From contig CAVRVO010000017.1 of assembly GCA_963724625.1 (NCBI GenBank), positions 1 through 64,000 on the forward strand: a stretch of DNA of 64,000 nt. Direction: 5' to 3'. This document shows, piece after piece, positions 1-8,186 of the stretch (positions are counted from its first letter, which is position 1; each line of letters begins with the position of its first letter). The notes beneath the pieces were generated by a model. That model ran no database searches. It was not told the DNA's origin and saw only the letters and a list, made by a program, of their open reading frames with translations. This stretch comes from DATBVX01 sp963724625 (lineage in GTDB: Bacteria; Pseudomonadota; Gammaproteobacteria; Steroidobacterales; Steroidobacteraceae). The translations under genes and the position numbers were made by a program.

Positions 1-341
1 GCGGCGGCTTCCTGGTCGGCGATCTCCTGCTCGCTCAGCTGACGCCGGAATGTCGCGACCTCGATCGTCTTGGCGCCGAACTTGACGTGCGCCAGGCGAA
101 AGCGGCGGCCGATGATCCAGCAGTTGCGGAACAGGCGCTTGACCTCGTGCGGGTGCGCCGAGGTCCCGATGTCGAAATCCTTTGGACGGCGTCCGAGCAG
201 GGAATCCCGAACGCTCCGCCGACCAGGTACACGACGTAGTTGAAATTGCCGAAGCCGGCTGAGGACTTTGAGGGCGTCGGGGTCGATGAGCGATCGTGAA
301 AGCGAATGCTCAGCTCGGGGGATAATCGTCGGGGTCACCAT
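1..341 (-). CDS. pcnB: Poly(A) polymerase PcnB, N-terminal fragment (runs off the window edge), catalytic motif scrambled
   Basis: Poly(A) polymerase adds 3' adenylate tails to RNA. The frame opens at ATG 339-341, reads IIPRAEHSLSRSLIDPDALKVL and, after residue 44, VRDSLLGRRPKDFDIGTSAH, then RNCWIIGRRFRLAHVKFG, all typical of PcnB. The family motif YLVGGAVRD is missing from this frame: residues 34-43 read QLRRVPGRRS. In the next frame the same DNA (about 208-243) reads NYVVYLVGGA, so one extra base near 241-244 and one missing base near 208-212 cancel out. The DFD acidic pair at residues 55-57 is intact. Either two sequence errors or a real 10-codon scramble that should remove nucleotide binding. 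The gene continues beyond position 1. Confidence 0.85.
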   Translation of the reverse strand, partial: MVTPTIIPRAEHSLSRSLIDPDALKVLSRLRQFQLRRVPGRRSVRDSLLGRRPKDFDIGTSAHPHEVKRLFRNCWIIGRRFRLAHVKFGAKTIEVATFRRQLSEQEIADQEAA

Positions 342-451
342 TCGCGGAGTGGCATTGTACCAAACGACGCGACCTCCGGCAGACAAGTTGTTCTGGCTCA
401 AACGGTTATGGGACGCTCGCCGGGAACGCGGCTGTAGTTAAATGTTGCCGC

Positions 452-1255
452 ATGCTGACCCGTCGTGGCGCGATGCTCCTGGCGCTTCTGGCCCTGGGAT
501 CGTCGGCGGCCGCGGCCGATGATCGACTGGCCGAAGCCCACCAGCTTGACCAGGAAAATTATGAGATGGCCATCAAGGCTGCGCAGGCCGCGCAGTCCGA
601 GCCGGGAGCGAGCAACGAGGCGAAGCTCGTCCTTGCTCGCGCCAACCTCGAGCAATACCGCCAGACGCACGACGCGGCGAACCTCACCGCCGCCCGCGAA
701 TCGCTGCGGACCCTCGACGCGACCAAGCTCTCGTCACGCAGCCGGAGTGAGTTCACCGTCGGCCTGGGGGAGTGGCTCTTCCTCGACGACCGCTACGGTG
801 CTGCCGCCGAGTTGTTCGACGCAGGGGTCGCCTCGGCTGACGTTCTGGGGCCTGCCGGACGCGATCGGATCCTCGACTGGTGGGCGACGGCCGTTGATCG
901 TCACGCCCAGGTGACGCCCGCTCATCGTCTCGAGCTGTACCAGCGCATCGTCGACCGGATGGAGAGCGAGCTGAGGACGCGGCCCGGCTCAGTGGCCGCC
1001 GGCTACTGGCTTCCGGCCGCGGCGCGATCGCTCGGCGATCTTGATCGCGCCTGGCAGGCGGCGATTGCAGGCTGGCTGCGCGCGCGCGTGGCGCCGGACC
1101 GCGGCGAGACCCTGCGCGCCGACCTCGATCGGCTGGTCGAATCAGCCATCATCCCCGAACGCGCCCGGGAGCTGACGATGACTGGCGGAAATGCCAAGGA
1201 TGCCGTCGCGGTCATGACGGCGGAGTGGGAACACCTCAAGACATCCTGGAACTAG
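452..1255 (+). CDS. Exported helical-repeat protein of unknown function
   Basis: 267 residues. It begins with a signal peptide (MLTRRGAMLLALLALGSSAAAA, likely cleavage after residue 21-22). The mature part is Ala/Leu/Arg-rich and predicted helical, with TPR-like A/Y/A patterns (for example RYGAAAELFDAG and LGDLDRAWQAAI), so a periplasmic solenoid scaffold is plausible. I do not recognise a named family. No strong Shine-Dalgarno precedes the ATG. The gene is divergent from pcnB with a 110-bp gap, and its stop codon abuts the long hairpin at 1256, which may act as its 3' end. Confidence 0.7.
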   Translation: MLTRRGAMLLALLALGSSAAAADDRLAEAHQLDQENYEMAIKAAQAAQSEPGASNEAKLVLARANLEQYRQTHDAANLTAARESLRTLDATKLSSRSRSEFTVGLGEWLFLDDRYGAAAELFDAGVASADVLGPAGRDRILDWWATAVDRHAQVTPAHRLELYQRIVDRMESELRTRPGSVAAGYWLPAAARSLGDLDRAWQAAIAGWLRARVAPDRGETLRADLDRLVESAIIPERARELTMTGGNAKDAVAVMTAEWEHLKTSWN

Positions 1256-1323
1256 AAATTGGGGTCGGGATAAATTTCACTTTTTGCGATGCCAGAAAGT
1301 GAAATTTATCCCGACCCCAATTT
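1256..1323. repeat. REP-like perfect inverted repeat, 28-bp arms
   Basis: Left arm 1256-1283 and right arm 1296-1323 are exact reverse complements around a 12-nt loop. The core reads GGGGTCGGGATAAATTTCAC. Repeats of this GGGGTC...AAATTT type are known as extragenic palindromes, often mobilised by REP-associated tyrosine (Y1/RAYT) transposases; that link is inference because no transposase lies here. The element starts on the base after the stop of the upstream gene and supplies the last codons of the decayed transporter on the other strand. Confidence 0.85.
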
Positions 1324-1992
1324 TCCCGACTCCATTTCTCTTGTTCCGGCCCATGTTCGCGCCATCGTCGCGGCCAGAATGATCGCGCCGCCGAGGAGCG
1401 CCCAGTTGCTCGGCGCCTCGCCGTGCACCAGCCACGTCCAGATCGGATTCAGGACAGGCTCGAGCAGCAGGAGTAGCGACGACTCCAGCGCCGGAACACC
1501 CGCCATGCCCGCCGAGAGACAGGCGTACGCCAGCCCGATCTGAAATACCCCGAGAAAGAGAATGAGCACGGCGTCGGTCCCGCTCAACGTGACGGGCAGG
1601 GCCATTCGCAACGTCGCCACGCAGGCGATCACGTTGCCGGCGACGAGCGTGGGCTGGGTGGCGTACAGGATCGTCGGCCCGAGTGCCAAGCCAGCGCAAG
1701 CCGATAACGGTTGCAGCCCAGGTCAGGCCACTGGCAACCGCCGCGAGGTTCCCCGCGAAGGGGTGAGAGGCCGTGGACTGCGGTAAGTCCTGGCCGACGA
1801 AGAAGGCGGCCAGGCCTGCCGCCAGGGCAATCATGAACCACGCGTCCGCACGCCGCACCCGTTCGCCGAGCACGAATGGCGAGACGAGCAGGATGTAGAG
1901 CGGTGCCGTGTCCTGCAGGAAGATGGCATTGGCCGACGTGGTCAGCTTGCTCGATTGCACGAACAGGATGAGCGTGGCAGCGTTAGCCACGC
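1306..1992 (-). pseudogene. DMT/EamA-family transporter remnant (5' truncated, frameshifted)
   Basis: Two frames together encode about two thirds of a drug/metabolite transporter. The first (about 1992 to 1690) reads KLTTSANAIFLQDTAPLYIL, FVLGERV and GLTWAATVIGLRWL. The second (about 1689 to 1306) reads LVAGNVIACVATL, FQIGLAYACLSAGMAGVPA and LEPVLNPIWTWLVHGEAPS, the usual C-terminal half. A frameshift lies between about 1640 and 1690. The N-terminal helices are missing and the remaining coding sequence is fused in frame to a truncated oxidoreductase. The last codons fall in the REP-like hairpin. Recognition of the family is solid; function is presumably lost. Confidence 0.8.
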
Positions 1993-2425
1993 AGATCCGC
2001 CCGGCGTGCTCTGCGTCCGCGAGAGCGTGAAAGAATGCATCGACCTGCGCCTTCGACGCGGGGAATCGCTCCTTGAGCTCCGCGACGAGTGCGGCTTCAG
2101 GGCGCGCGAACTGCAGCTCGAACCCACCAGGCAGATGCACGGTGTCGTATACCGGGCCGGCCGGCGCGAAGCGCAGCGCGCCGCCCGACAACCAGTCGAT
2201 CACATGGCGCGCCCCGCCGCCTTCGCCCATGTCACCGAGATAATGAACGCCGACAGCCCATCTGAATCCGTTGCGGCTGAACGTCTGTGTCAATCCGCCA
2301 GCGGCGAAGTGACGCTCGAGCACGAGCACCTTGTACCCGCTGCGGCTGAGCGCACAGGCGCAGGCGAGGCCGCCGATTCCGGAACCGATCACAATCGCAT
2401 CGAAACGAGGGCTCGACACATTCAT
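1993..2425 (-). pseudogene. FAD-dependent phytoene-dehydrogenase-like oxidoreductase, N-terminal fragment
   Basis: From ATG 2425 the product begins with a Rossmann FAD site (DAIVIGSGIGGLACACALS), then LERHFAAGGLTQTFSR and GVHYLGDMGEGG, typical of the CrtI / retinol-saturase-like family. These enzymes are usually about 500 residues; here homology stops near residue 144 (FFHALADAEHAG) and the frame continues straight into transporter sequence. An internal deletion therefore probably joined two neighbouring genes. The chimera could still be translated but lacks the substrate and C-terminal FAD parts. Confidence 0.78.
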
Positions 2426-2625
2426 CGCGCTAGGCTCCTGATCGTCCTGAGTGTTCGCCGAGAACGTGCGCGGGTCGTCTCATCGGCACCGTCTCCCGAT
2501 AACCTTGATCGTCGGACAGACCTTCATCGCTTGCAGCCTGCGAAGGGCGGCTCCGTGGGCTGCACAAGCCTGTGCTGGAGTGGGCTACGCCACCTTGAGG
2601 GCGCCCAGCGCATCGGACTCGGCAG

Positions 2626-3798
2626 CTAGCTGCCCCTTGCTGGCTCCGCCGCTTCGACGCGACCGCGGCCCTGGGCCTTCGCTCGATAGAGCGCCGTATC
2701 GGCCTCCGCCAGCAGCCGATCCGCCATCGCCTTCAGATCGCGCTCCTCGCGGCGCGGCTGGATGGCTGCTACACCAATCGACAACGATAGCGGCAGCCCG
2801 CGCCCATCACCGAGATCGACGGGTGCAGAACAGACGATCTGCCGAATCCGTTCTGCGAGGCTCGTCGCCTCGGCCACGCCGGTTTCGGGCAGAAGAATCG
2901 CGAACTCATCACCCCCGAAGCGCGCCGCAGTATCGCTGCCGCGTATCTGCCCATCGATACGCTGCGCCAGCTCGCGCAGCACCTGGTCGCCTGCCAGGTG
3001 CCCATGTATGTCGTTGGTCCGCTTGAAGTGATCGACGTCGATCATCAGGCAGGCGACGCTGGTGGCGTGCCGTTGCGCGCGAGCCAGCTCTTCCTTGATG
3101 CGCGTATGCAGGTAGCGACGGTTGTGCCAGCCGGTAAGAAAATCGGTCATTCCGCTGCGCAGGAGCCGCGCGCGGTTCACGGTGTTTTCGATGCACACCG
3201 CTGCGATGACCCCGAGATGGGCCAGGAAATCGGTACCGTGATGACGCGTAAAGCGCTTATCTTCGGTGGATCCGAAGTTGAGTGCTCCGGTGAGGTGGTC
3301 CTGCCGCGTCAGGGGAATGAGCGCGATGCTGCGCAACGGTCGGCCGCCGGGAAACAGTAACTGGTGATCGGAGCCGATGTACGGACCGAGCCACGGACGA
3401 TGCAGAGCGGCAAACACGGGCGTCATCGCTGCCAGGCTCTCGACGAACATGACGCCCGGAAAGTCCTCCAGCCGCTCGCCATTGCCAATGAGCAGGTGGC
3501 GAATTTCATGCTGCGGATCGAGAAGGATCAGTGTCACGGCATCCAGGGAGTATGAGGCGGCAAGCCCCGTGACCAACGCGCGCAGCAGCACCGGCAGGGA
3601 TTCGGCCTTCAGCAATTCGAGCTCGCGCTCCTGCGTTTTGCGCAGGATCACTTCATTGGTGGCCGCCTCGCCGGTGAGGATCTGTAAGTGCGCCTTGAGC
3701 TCGCGAATCTCCTCGCGCAGTGGTCCGGTCGGATCACTCGGCTCGGGCGCCTGGGAGCGTGTTGATTCCCTTCGTGTCATCGCATCCTCGAACGCCAC
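2626..3798 (-). CDS. Diguanylate cyclase: DUF484/GAF-like sensor plus GGDEF
   Basis: 390 residues, predicted cytoplasmic. Residues about 25-60 are a coiled coil, about 60-210 a DUF484/GAF-like sensory domain (LIPLTRQDHLTGALNFGS), and about 225-380 a GGDEF domain. The active-site motif is RFGGDEFAILLPE near residue 292, and RGSD five residues before it is a consensus RxxD inhibitory site, so the enzyme should make cyclic di-GMP and be product-inhibited. The start could be ATG 3798 or ATG 3780. It lies 4 bp downstream of tyrA on the same strand and may be co-transcribed with it. Its ligand is unknown; surface behaviour through type IV pili is a plausible output. Confidence 0.9.
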   Translation of the reverse strand: MAFEDAMTRRESTRSQAPEPSDPTGPLREEIRELKAHLQILTGEAATNEVILRKTQERELELLKAESLPVLLRALVTGLAASYSLDAVTLILLDPQHEIRHLLIGNGERLEDFPGVMFVESLAAMTPVFAALHRPWLGPYIGSDHQLLFPGGRPLRSIALIPLTRQDHLTGALNFGSTEDKRFTRHHGTDFLAHLGVIAAVCIENTVNRARLLRSGMTDFLTGWHNRRYLHTRIKEELARAQRHATSVACLMIDVDHFKRTNDIHGHLAGDQVLRELAQRIDGQIRGSDTAARFGGDEFAILLPETGVAEATSLAERIRQIVCSAPVDLGDGRGLPLSLSIGVAAIQPRREERDLKAMADRLLAEADTALYRAKAQGRGRVEAAEPARGS

Positions 3799-3802
3799 GG
3801 CG

Positions 3803-4910
3803 TCAGTTCGGGGTCCTGGCCTTGCTGCGGCCGTCGAGATAGGCCCTGCCGTGCGACATCAGGGCAGTGAATTGGGCTTCATCGCCCGTTGCGATGATGC
3901 GCGACAGTCGCGCAACGGCCGATTGCAGGGCGGCAAGGGACTCGCCTCCGTATTGGTTGAGACTCTGGATCTCGTAATACAGCGACGGACTCTCCGCGGC
4001 CACGCGGCTGGCGACATCGAGCTGGGCATCGAAGGTCGTGCTCGAAAGCCTCGCGAGTTGTGGCGCCGCTTCGCCGCTTTCGGCCAGCGCGGTGAAGAAG
4101 GCAATGTTGAGCGCGTGCGACAGGCCAAGTACGTACGCGATGAGCCGGTCGTGATCATCCAGTGACATCACCTCCTGCTCTGCCATCGTCGACGCAAACA
4201 ATTCGCGCGCGCTTGCGAGTGCTTTGGGAACACCCAGGTCGACGAAAATGACGTGCTGTGCGGACAGCATGTCGGTATCGGGCCCAAACATCGGGTGAAT
4301 CGAGGTGACCTGGCAACCGGCGCGCACCAGGGCCTCAAGGCCAGCCCGAAGCGGCGTCTTGAGAGACCCGATATCGAATACCAGGCCGCGCGGGCTGTCG
4401 ACTCGCCAGCTGCTCCAGAATCTCGGCGGTGGCACCGAGCGGAGTAGCAAGCACGATGAGATCCTGATCGAGCGCATCGCTCTGCCAGTCGGCGTGATGT
4501 TTGAAGCCTGCGACGGGACCCGCGGGATCAGCGACCTCGATGGTAAAGCCCTGGGAGGCGAGAAAGTCCACGAACCACCCGCCCATCTTGCCTTTACCCC
4601 CGATGATGAGCGCGCGCCGCCCGCTTCCCTGACCTTGTGCGGCGATCCGGGCCTGTTCCTGCGTGACCAGCGAGGCGTGGATCAGGGGGCGCAGCAGCGC
4701 TTCGGCGAGACCCGGCGAGATCCCGAGCTTCGCGCCCTTCTCACGTCCGCGAAAAATCACCTCGCGTTCACGGCTGAAGTCGCGCGTCGGCAGATTGCGC
4801 TCGCGCTTGATGCGCGCGATCTCGGTACTCAGGCGCTGGCGTCGGGCGGCGATCTCGATTAACGAGTCATCGAGAGCGTCGAGCTGCTCGCGGAGCGTGT
4901 CGAGGTTCAT
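3803..4910 (-). CDS. tyrA: Bifunctional chorismate mutase / prephenate dehydrogenase (T-protein), one frameshift
   Basis: The first two steps from chorismate towards tyrosine. The ATG at 4910 opens an AroQ chorismate mutase domain (residues 1-90: MNLDTLREQLDALDDSLIEI, RQRLSTEIARIKRER), followed by an NAD-binding site (ALIIGGKGKMGGWF) and LIVLATPLGA. The frame then breaks at the GGG run 4392-4394. The second frame continues PRGLVFDIGSLKTPL, IHPMFGPDTDML, HVIFVD and LSHALNIAFF down to 3803. Removing one G restores a single product of about 368 residues, close to the 373 of the Escherichia coli T-protein. Such conservation in both halves favours sequence error or a very recent mutation. Confidence 0.88.
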
Positions 4911-5110
4911 CGTCGGCTGAGCACCGGGTTCATGCGATCTGTTTTACCGGTGGTCCGCGGATGCTGCAAGGCGGCGTAGGACTCCAGCGGGGATTCCAGC
5001 AAGTGCACCAAACATGCACATGCTGCGATCGAGCTGCCGGACTGGACGCACCTCCCGCAACCACCTGAAGGGACGACTCAGGGAAGACTAATGGATGTCT
5101 CGGCCGTCCA

Positions 5111-5145
5111 AAACGAAAACAGCCGGTCGTCGAAACGACCGGCTG
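5111..5145 (-). terminator. Rho-independent terminator
   Basis: A perfect 11-bp stem (5120-5130 with 5135-5145, CAGCCGGTCGT) closes a 4-nt loop. On the minus strand it is followed by TTTTCGTTTT. It lies about 20 bp past the stop of the secreted protein gene at 5165, so it is that gene's terminator. Confidence 0.9.
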
Positions 5146-5164
5146 CGATACTCAAAATTATCGG

Positions 5165-5575
5165 CTAGAAGTGAAACGGGAACGAGAAGATGATCGATCC
5201 GGTCACACTCGGGCGGTTGTAGCCGCCGTAGCCGCCGTAATAGGGGTAGTACGGGTACACAGGTAAGGGCGCTGGCGCATAGTAGACCGGTGCTGGACCG
5301 TAGTAGACCGGCGCCGGGTAGTACCCACCGCGATAGCCTGGATAGTACGGTCGCACATACACGGGCCGCGCCACGGGCACGTAGCGGGTGTTGTTCCAGC
5401 GACCGTTGTTGTTCCAGCGGTTGTCGGACCAGCGGCCGTCAGACTGATGCCAGTTGCCCCGATCGTTCCAGTTATGGTTGTCGGAGCGACCGCGACCGTG
5501 GTCGTCAGCACTCGCGGCAGCCGCGAACAGAACAGCACAGCAGGCAGTGGCGCAAAGAAGCTTGAGTCGCATCAT
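5165..5575 (-). CDS. Secreted low-complexity protein (Asn/Trp/Arg-rich, then Pro/Tyr/Gly-rich)
   Basis: 136 residues. A clear signal peptide (residues 1-23, ending AAAASA) is followed by a hydrophilic block of repeated DNRW / NNGRW units (about 30-65), then a Tyr/Pro/Gly block with VYYGPAPVYYAPAPLPV and YPYYPYYGGYGGY, and a terminal aromatic strand ending FPFHF. No catalytic motif is visible. The composition suggests an envelope-associated or structural protein; the terminal Phe is like that of outer-membrane proteins, but the chain is too short for a barrel. It is a single-gene unit with its own terminator. I do not recognise a characterised family. Confidence 0.75.
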   Translation of the reverse strand: MMRLKLLCATACCAVLFAAAASADDHGRGRSDNHNWNDRGNWHQSDGRWSDNRWNNNGRWNNTRYVPVARPVYVRPYYPGYRGGYYPAPVYYGPAPVYYAPAPLPVYPYYPYYGGYGGYNRPSVTGSIIFSFPFHF

Positions 5576-5645
5576 GGCTCGAACTCCCCGAAAGTACGGG
5601 CTCGACTGTAGGTCTCAGCGGCTGAATAGGGACTGAACTCTCCGT

Positions 5646-6449
5646 TCAGCTTGAGCGGCGCTCAATGGGATGCGCGGCCAGGAAGTCCAACACCTCGCGA
5701 TTGAAGCGTTCCGGCTGGTCCCAGTGACTTGCGTGGCGGCTGTCAGGAATCACGCGCAAGCGGGCGTCGCGCATCCGCGCTACATAACGCGCTTTTTCGC
5801 TCACGGGGGTGTAGTCGGAATCCGCCGAAACGACCAGGGTCGGCACGGCGATCTCTCCCAGGCGCTTCTCAATGGTCCATCCCTTGAGCGCGTGCAGAGC
5901 CGCGATATACGCATCACGATCGTTGGTGCTGCCGCGTGCGATCAGTCGCGCGCGCAGCTCGTGCTGCTCGGGCTTGGGAAACAGGTGCGATACGACGTAG
6001 TGACTCAGGCCGCGCATGCCGAACACGTGCGGCAGCAGCAATCGCGTCCATGCCATGAGCCGGCGGCGCCAGGTGCTCAGCTCGAAGCTCGGCGAGCTGT
6101 TGGCGATGATGAGGCTCGCCAGGCGCAGCGGATCATCGAGTGCGATCTGGAAAGCGATCGCTCCGCCCATGGACAGCCCGAGCATATGGCAGCGGGTGAT
6201 ATCCAGCACGTTGAGAAGAGAGCGAACGTCTGCAGAATACTGTGCGATCGAATAAGGGCCACGCGGCTTGGCGCTGCGGCCGAAACCGCGCAGGTCCGGC
6301 GTCATGACGCGATAGCGCGTCGCGAAGGCCGGCACCTGGTGCTCCCAATCCTGGCTGCTCGAACCCAGGCCGTGAAGCATCACCAGCGGCTCACCGTCTC
6401 CGTGCACGTCGAAGAAGATCTCGACGCCATTAACCTGCGCAGTCGGCAA
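5646..6449 (-). CDS. Alpha/beta-fold hydrolase
   Basis: 267 residues from the TTG at 6449, chosen because GAGGAG lies 6 nt upstream and homology begins at once (LPTAQVNGVEIFFDVHGDGE). A start at ATG 6527 would overlap the start of pdxH. Family features are the oxyanion motif MLHGLGSSSQDW, the nucleophile elbow GLSMGGA, an acid in VVSADSDYTPV and the catalytic His in SRHASHWDQPE. The substrate is unknown; the sequence resembles 3-oxoadipate enol-lactonase and general esterases. It is divergent from pdxH. Confidence 0.85.
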   Translation of the reverse strand: MPTAQVNGVEIFFDVHGDGEPLVMLHGLGSSSQDWEHQVPAFATRYRVMTPDLRGFGRSAKPRGPYSIAQYSADVRSLLNVLDITRCHMLGLSMGGAIAFQIALDDPLRLASLIIANSSPSFELSTWRRRLMAWTRLLLPHVFGMRGLSHYVVSHLFPKPEQHELRARLIARGSTNDRDAYIAALHALKGWTIEKRLGEIAVPTLVVSADSDYTPVSEKARYVARMRDARLRVIPDSRHASHWDQPERFNREVLDFLAAHPIERRSS

Positions 6450-6525
6450 GCGGAACTCCTCGGCCGAACCATCGGGAGGCGCGCATTCTGGCGGCAGTCG
6501 GAGGGGGCACGCTAGTATTCGATGC

Positions 6526-7215
6526 ATGAATGCGTCCGTGCAGATGTTGCCCGATCCCCTGCCGGATGACCCGATGCCCTTGGCCGCAGCCTGGCTCAAA
6601 GAAGCCTGGGAACGGCGCGCCCTGCCGAATCCGGATGCCATGGTGCTGGCCACTGTCGATGAGCAGTGCCGGCCGTCAGCACGGGTCGTGCTCTGCAAAA
6701 CGATTGTGGCCCCGCCGGGCTACATTCTCTTCTATAGCAACTATCATTCGCGCAAGGGACGCGAGATCGATTCCCGGCCACGCGGCGCCGCCGTTCTGCA
6801 CTGGGACATCCTGCAGCGACAACTGCGAATCGAGGGGCCGATCGTCAAAGCCACAGCGCTCGAGAGCGACACCTATTTCGCTACCCGTGCCTGGCAGCGT
6901 CAGCTCGGGGCGTGGGCAAGCCAGCAGAGCGAACCTGTCGAGTCGCGCGCTGAGCTGTTACACGCCGTGCGCCGCGTCAGCCAGCAATTTGGTACGCCGG
7001 ATGCGCTGGATTCACACGTCGCGAATGAGCACGCAGTTCAATTGCCGCGGCCGCCACATTGGGGTGGCTATCGACTCTGGGCCGAGGCGGCGGAGCTCTG
7101 GGTGCAAGGAGAGCATCGCATTCACGATCGGGCGCGCTGGGAACGCAAGCTCACTGCGATCGATGCGCACATGTTCGCCGGCAGCGCCTGGCACGCCACA
7201 CGCCTGCAGCCCTGA
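6526..7215 (+). CDS. pdxH: Pyridoxine/pyridoxamine 5'-phosphate oxidase
   Basis: The FMN enzyme that oxidises PNP or PMP to pyridoxal phosphate. 229 residues with the family layout: MVLATVDEQCRPSARVVLCK (FMN site strand), ILFYSNYHSRKGREI (FMN-phosphate binding), QLRIEGPIVKA, AWASQQSEP, and a C-terminal substrate-binding domain with RPPHWGGYRLW and HRIHDRARW, where the R-x-H pair contacts PLP. It begins the pdxH / CPXCG / metallopeptidase / ABC run, with only 1 bp to the next GTG. Confidence 0.9.
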   Translation: MNASVQMLPDPLPDDPMPLAAAWLKEAWERRALPNPDAMVLATVDEQCRPSARVVLCKTIVAPPGYILFYSNYHSRKGREIDSRPRGAAVLHWDILQRQLRIEGPIVKATALESDTYFATRAWQRQLGAWASQQSEPVESRAELLHAVRRVSQQFGTPDALDSHVANEHAVQLPRPPHWGGYRLWAEAAELWVQGEHRIHDRARWERKLTAIDAHMFAGSAWHATRLQP

Positions 7216-7216
7216 C

Positions 7217-7405
7217 GTGCCTTCGCTCATCGATACGCGCACGATCACCTGTCCGCACTGCGGGGAGGCAATCGAGATCGTGATCGATGCGAGCGAAGCA
7301 ATGCAGTCTTACATCGAGGACTGCAGTGTGTGCTGCCGGCCCATCACCATTACCGTCAACGCGGCCGGGGGCGAAGTGCTCGACGTCGACGCGACGGCGG
7401 ACTGA
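7217..7405 (+). CDS. CPXCG-motif cysteine-rich small protein
   Basis: 62 residues from GTG 7217, one base after the pdxH stop. It has the defining ITCPHCGEAIEIVID and a second cysteine group EDCSVCCRPI, so it should form a small zinc-ribbon. Proteins of the Cys_rich_CPXCG family are widespread in Gammaproteobacteria and uncharacterised. No membrane segment or signal is present. Confidence 0.85.
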   Translation: MPSLIDTRTITCPHCGEAIEIVIDASEAMQSYIEDCSVCCRPITITVNAAGGEVLDVDATAD

Positions 7406-7409
7406 CAGC

Positions 7410-8186
7410 GTGTTTCGTGCGATACGAATCACGATTCTGCTGCTGGTCCTGGCATTCGTCGCCACTGGAGCCTTCCTGTCTCGTGCGCGCAGCACCGATT
7501 GGGACAAGCCCCTGTGGGTGGCAATTCATCCGATCGCGGCCGATGCGAGCCAGGCAACAAGGCGCTACGTCGATTCACTGACCGAGGACACGTTTGCGCC
7601 CGTCGGCACATTCCTGGCGAGCCAGGCGCAACACTATGGATTGGCGCTTACCGAGCCCGCGCGCGTGCGCCTTTACGGGGAGCTTCACGAACTGCCGCCG
7701 AGACTCGAGCCCGGCGCGAGTCTGCTCAGCCGCGCCGCCTGGAGCTTGCGCCTGCGCTACTGGGCATGGAGTGCGACGCGCCACGAGAAACTCGCACCGC
7801 CCGACATCGATATGTTCGTGCTCTATCACGATCCCGAGCTCACCAGCTCGGTGCCACACTCGCTCGGGTTGCAGAAGGGTTTGCTCGGAGTGGTCTATGC
7901 GTTTGCGGATTCCTCGATGACCGCGAGCAACAACATCGTCATCGCACATGAGTTCCTGCACACCGTTGGCGCGACGGACAAGTACGATCCGGCCACTGAC
8001 CAGCCGCTGTTTCCCGACGGCTATGCCGATCCTCAGCGCAAGCCCCTCGTTCCGCAGCACGATGCTGAGATCATGGCCGGCAGGCGCATGGTGAGCGAGA
8101 CAGAATGGGAAATGCCCGAGACGCTACGCAATGTCGTGATCGGGCCCCGGACTGCGCAGGAAATCAACTGGAGCCGGCCGCCATGA
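7410..8186 (+). CDS. Membrane-anchored metallopeptidase-like protein with HExxHxxGxxD motif
   Basis: 258 residues from GTG 7410. One N-terminal membrane segment (residues about 4-24, ITILLLVLAFVATGAFL) anchors a domain that should face the periplasm. Near residue 180 it carries IAHEFLHTVGATDKYD, an extended zinc motif HExxHxxGxxD as in metzincin-like peptidases. Upstream is DMFVLYHDPE and downstream EIMAGRRMV; a Met here could be the met-turn, which is inference. The ATG of the next gene overlaps its TGA (ATGA), so it is coupled to the ABC ATPase. Substrate unknown. Confidence 0.75.
   Translation: MFRAIRITILLLVLAFVATGAFLSRARSTDWDKPLWVAIHPIAADASQATRRYVDSLTEDTFAPVGTFLASQAQHYGLALTEPARVRLYGELHELPPRLEPGASLLSRAAWSLRLRYWAWSATRHEKLAPPDIDMFVLYHDPELTSSVPHSLGLQKGLLGVVYAFADSSMTASNNIVIAHEFLHTVGATDKYDPATDQPLFPDGYADPQRKPLVPQHDAEIMAGRRMVSETEWEMPETLRNVVIGPRTAQEINWSRPP

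Noticed and set aside
354..359. TACAAT as a pcnB promoter -10 box on the minus strand
   Set aside because: The nearest TTGTCT is 21 bp away and no -35 box lies at 16-18 bp; too weak to list.
6450..6527. Extending the alpha/beta hydrolase to ATG 6527
   Set aside because: The start codons of two divergent genes would overlap, and the TTG at 6449 has a strong ribosome site and the onset of homology.
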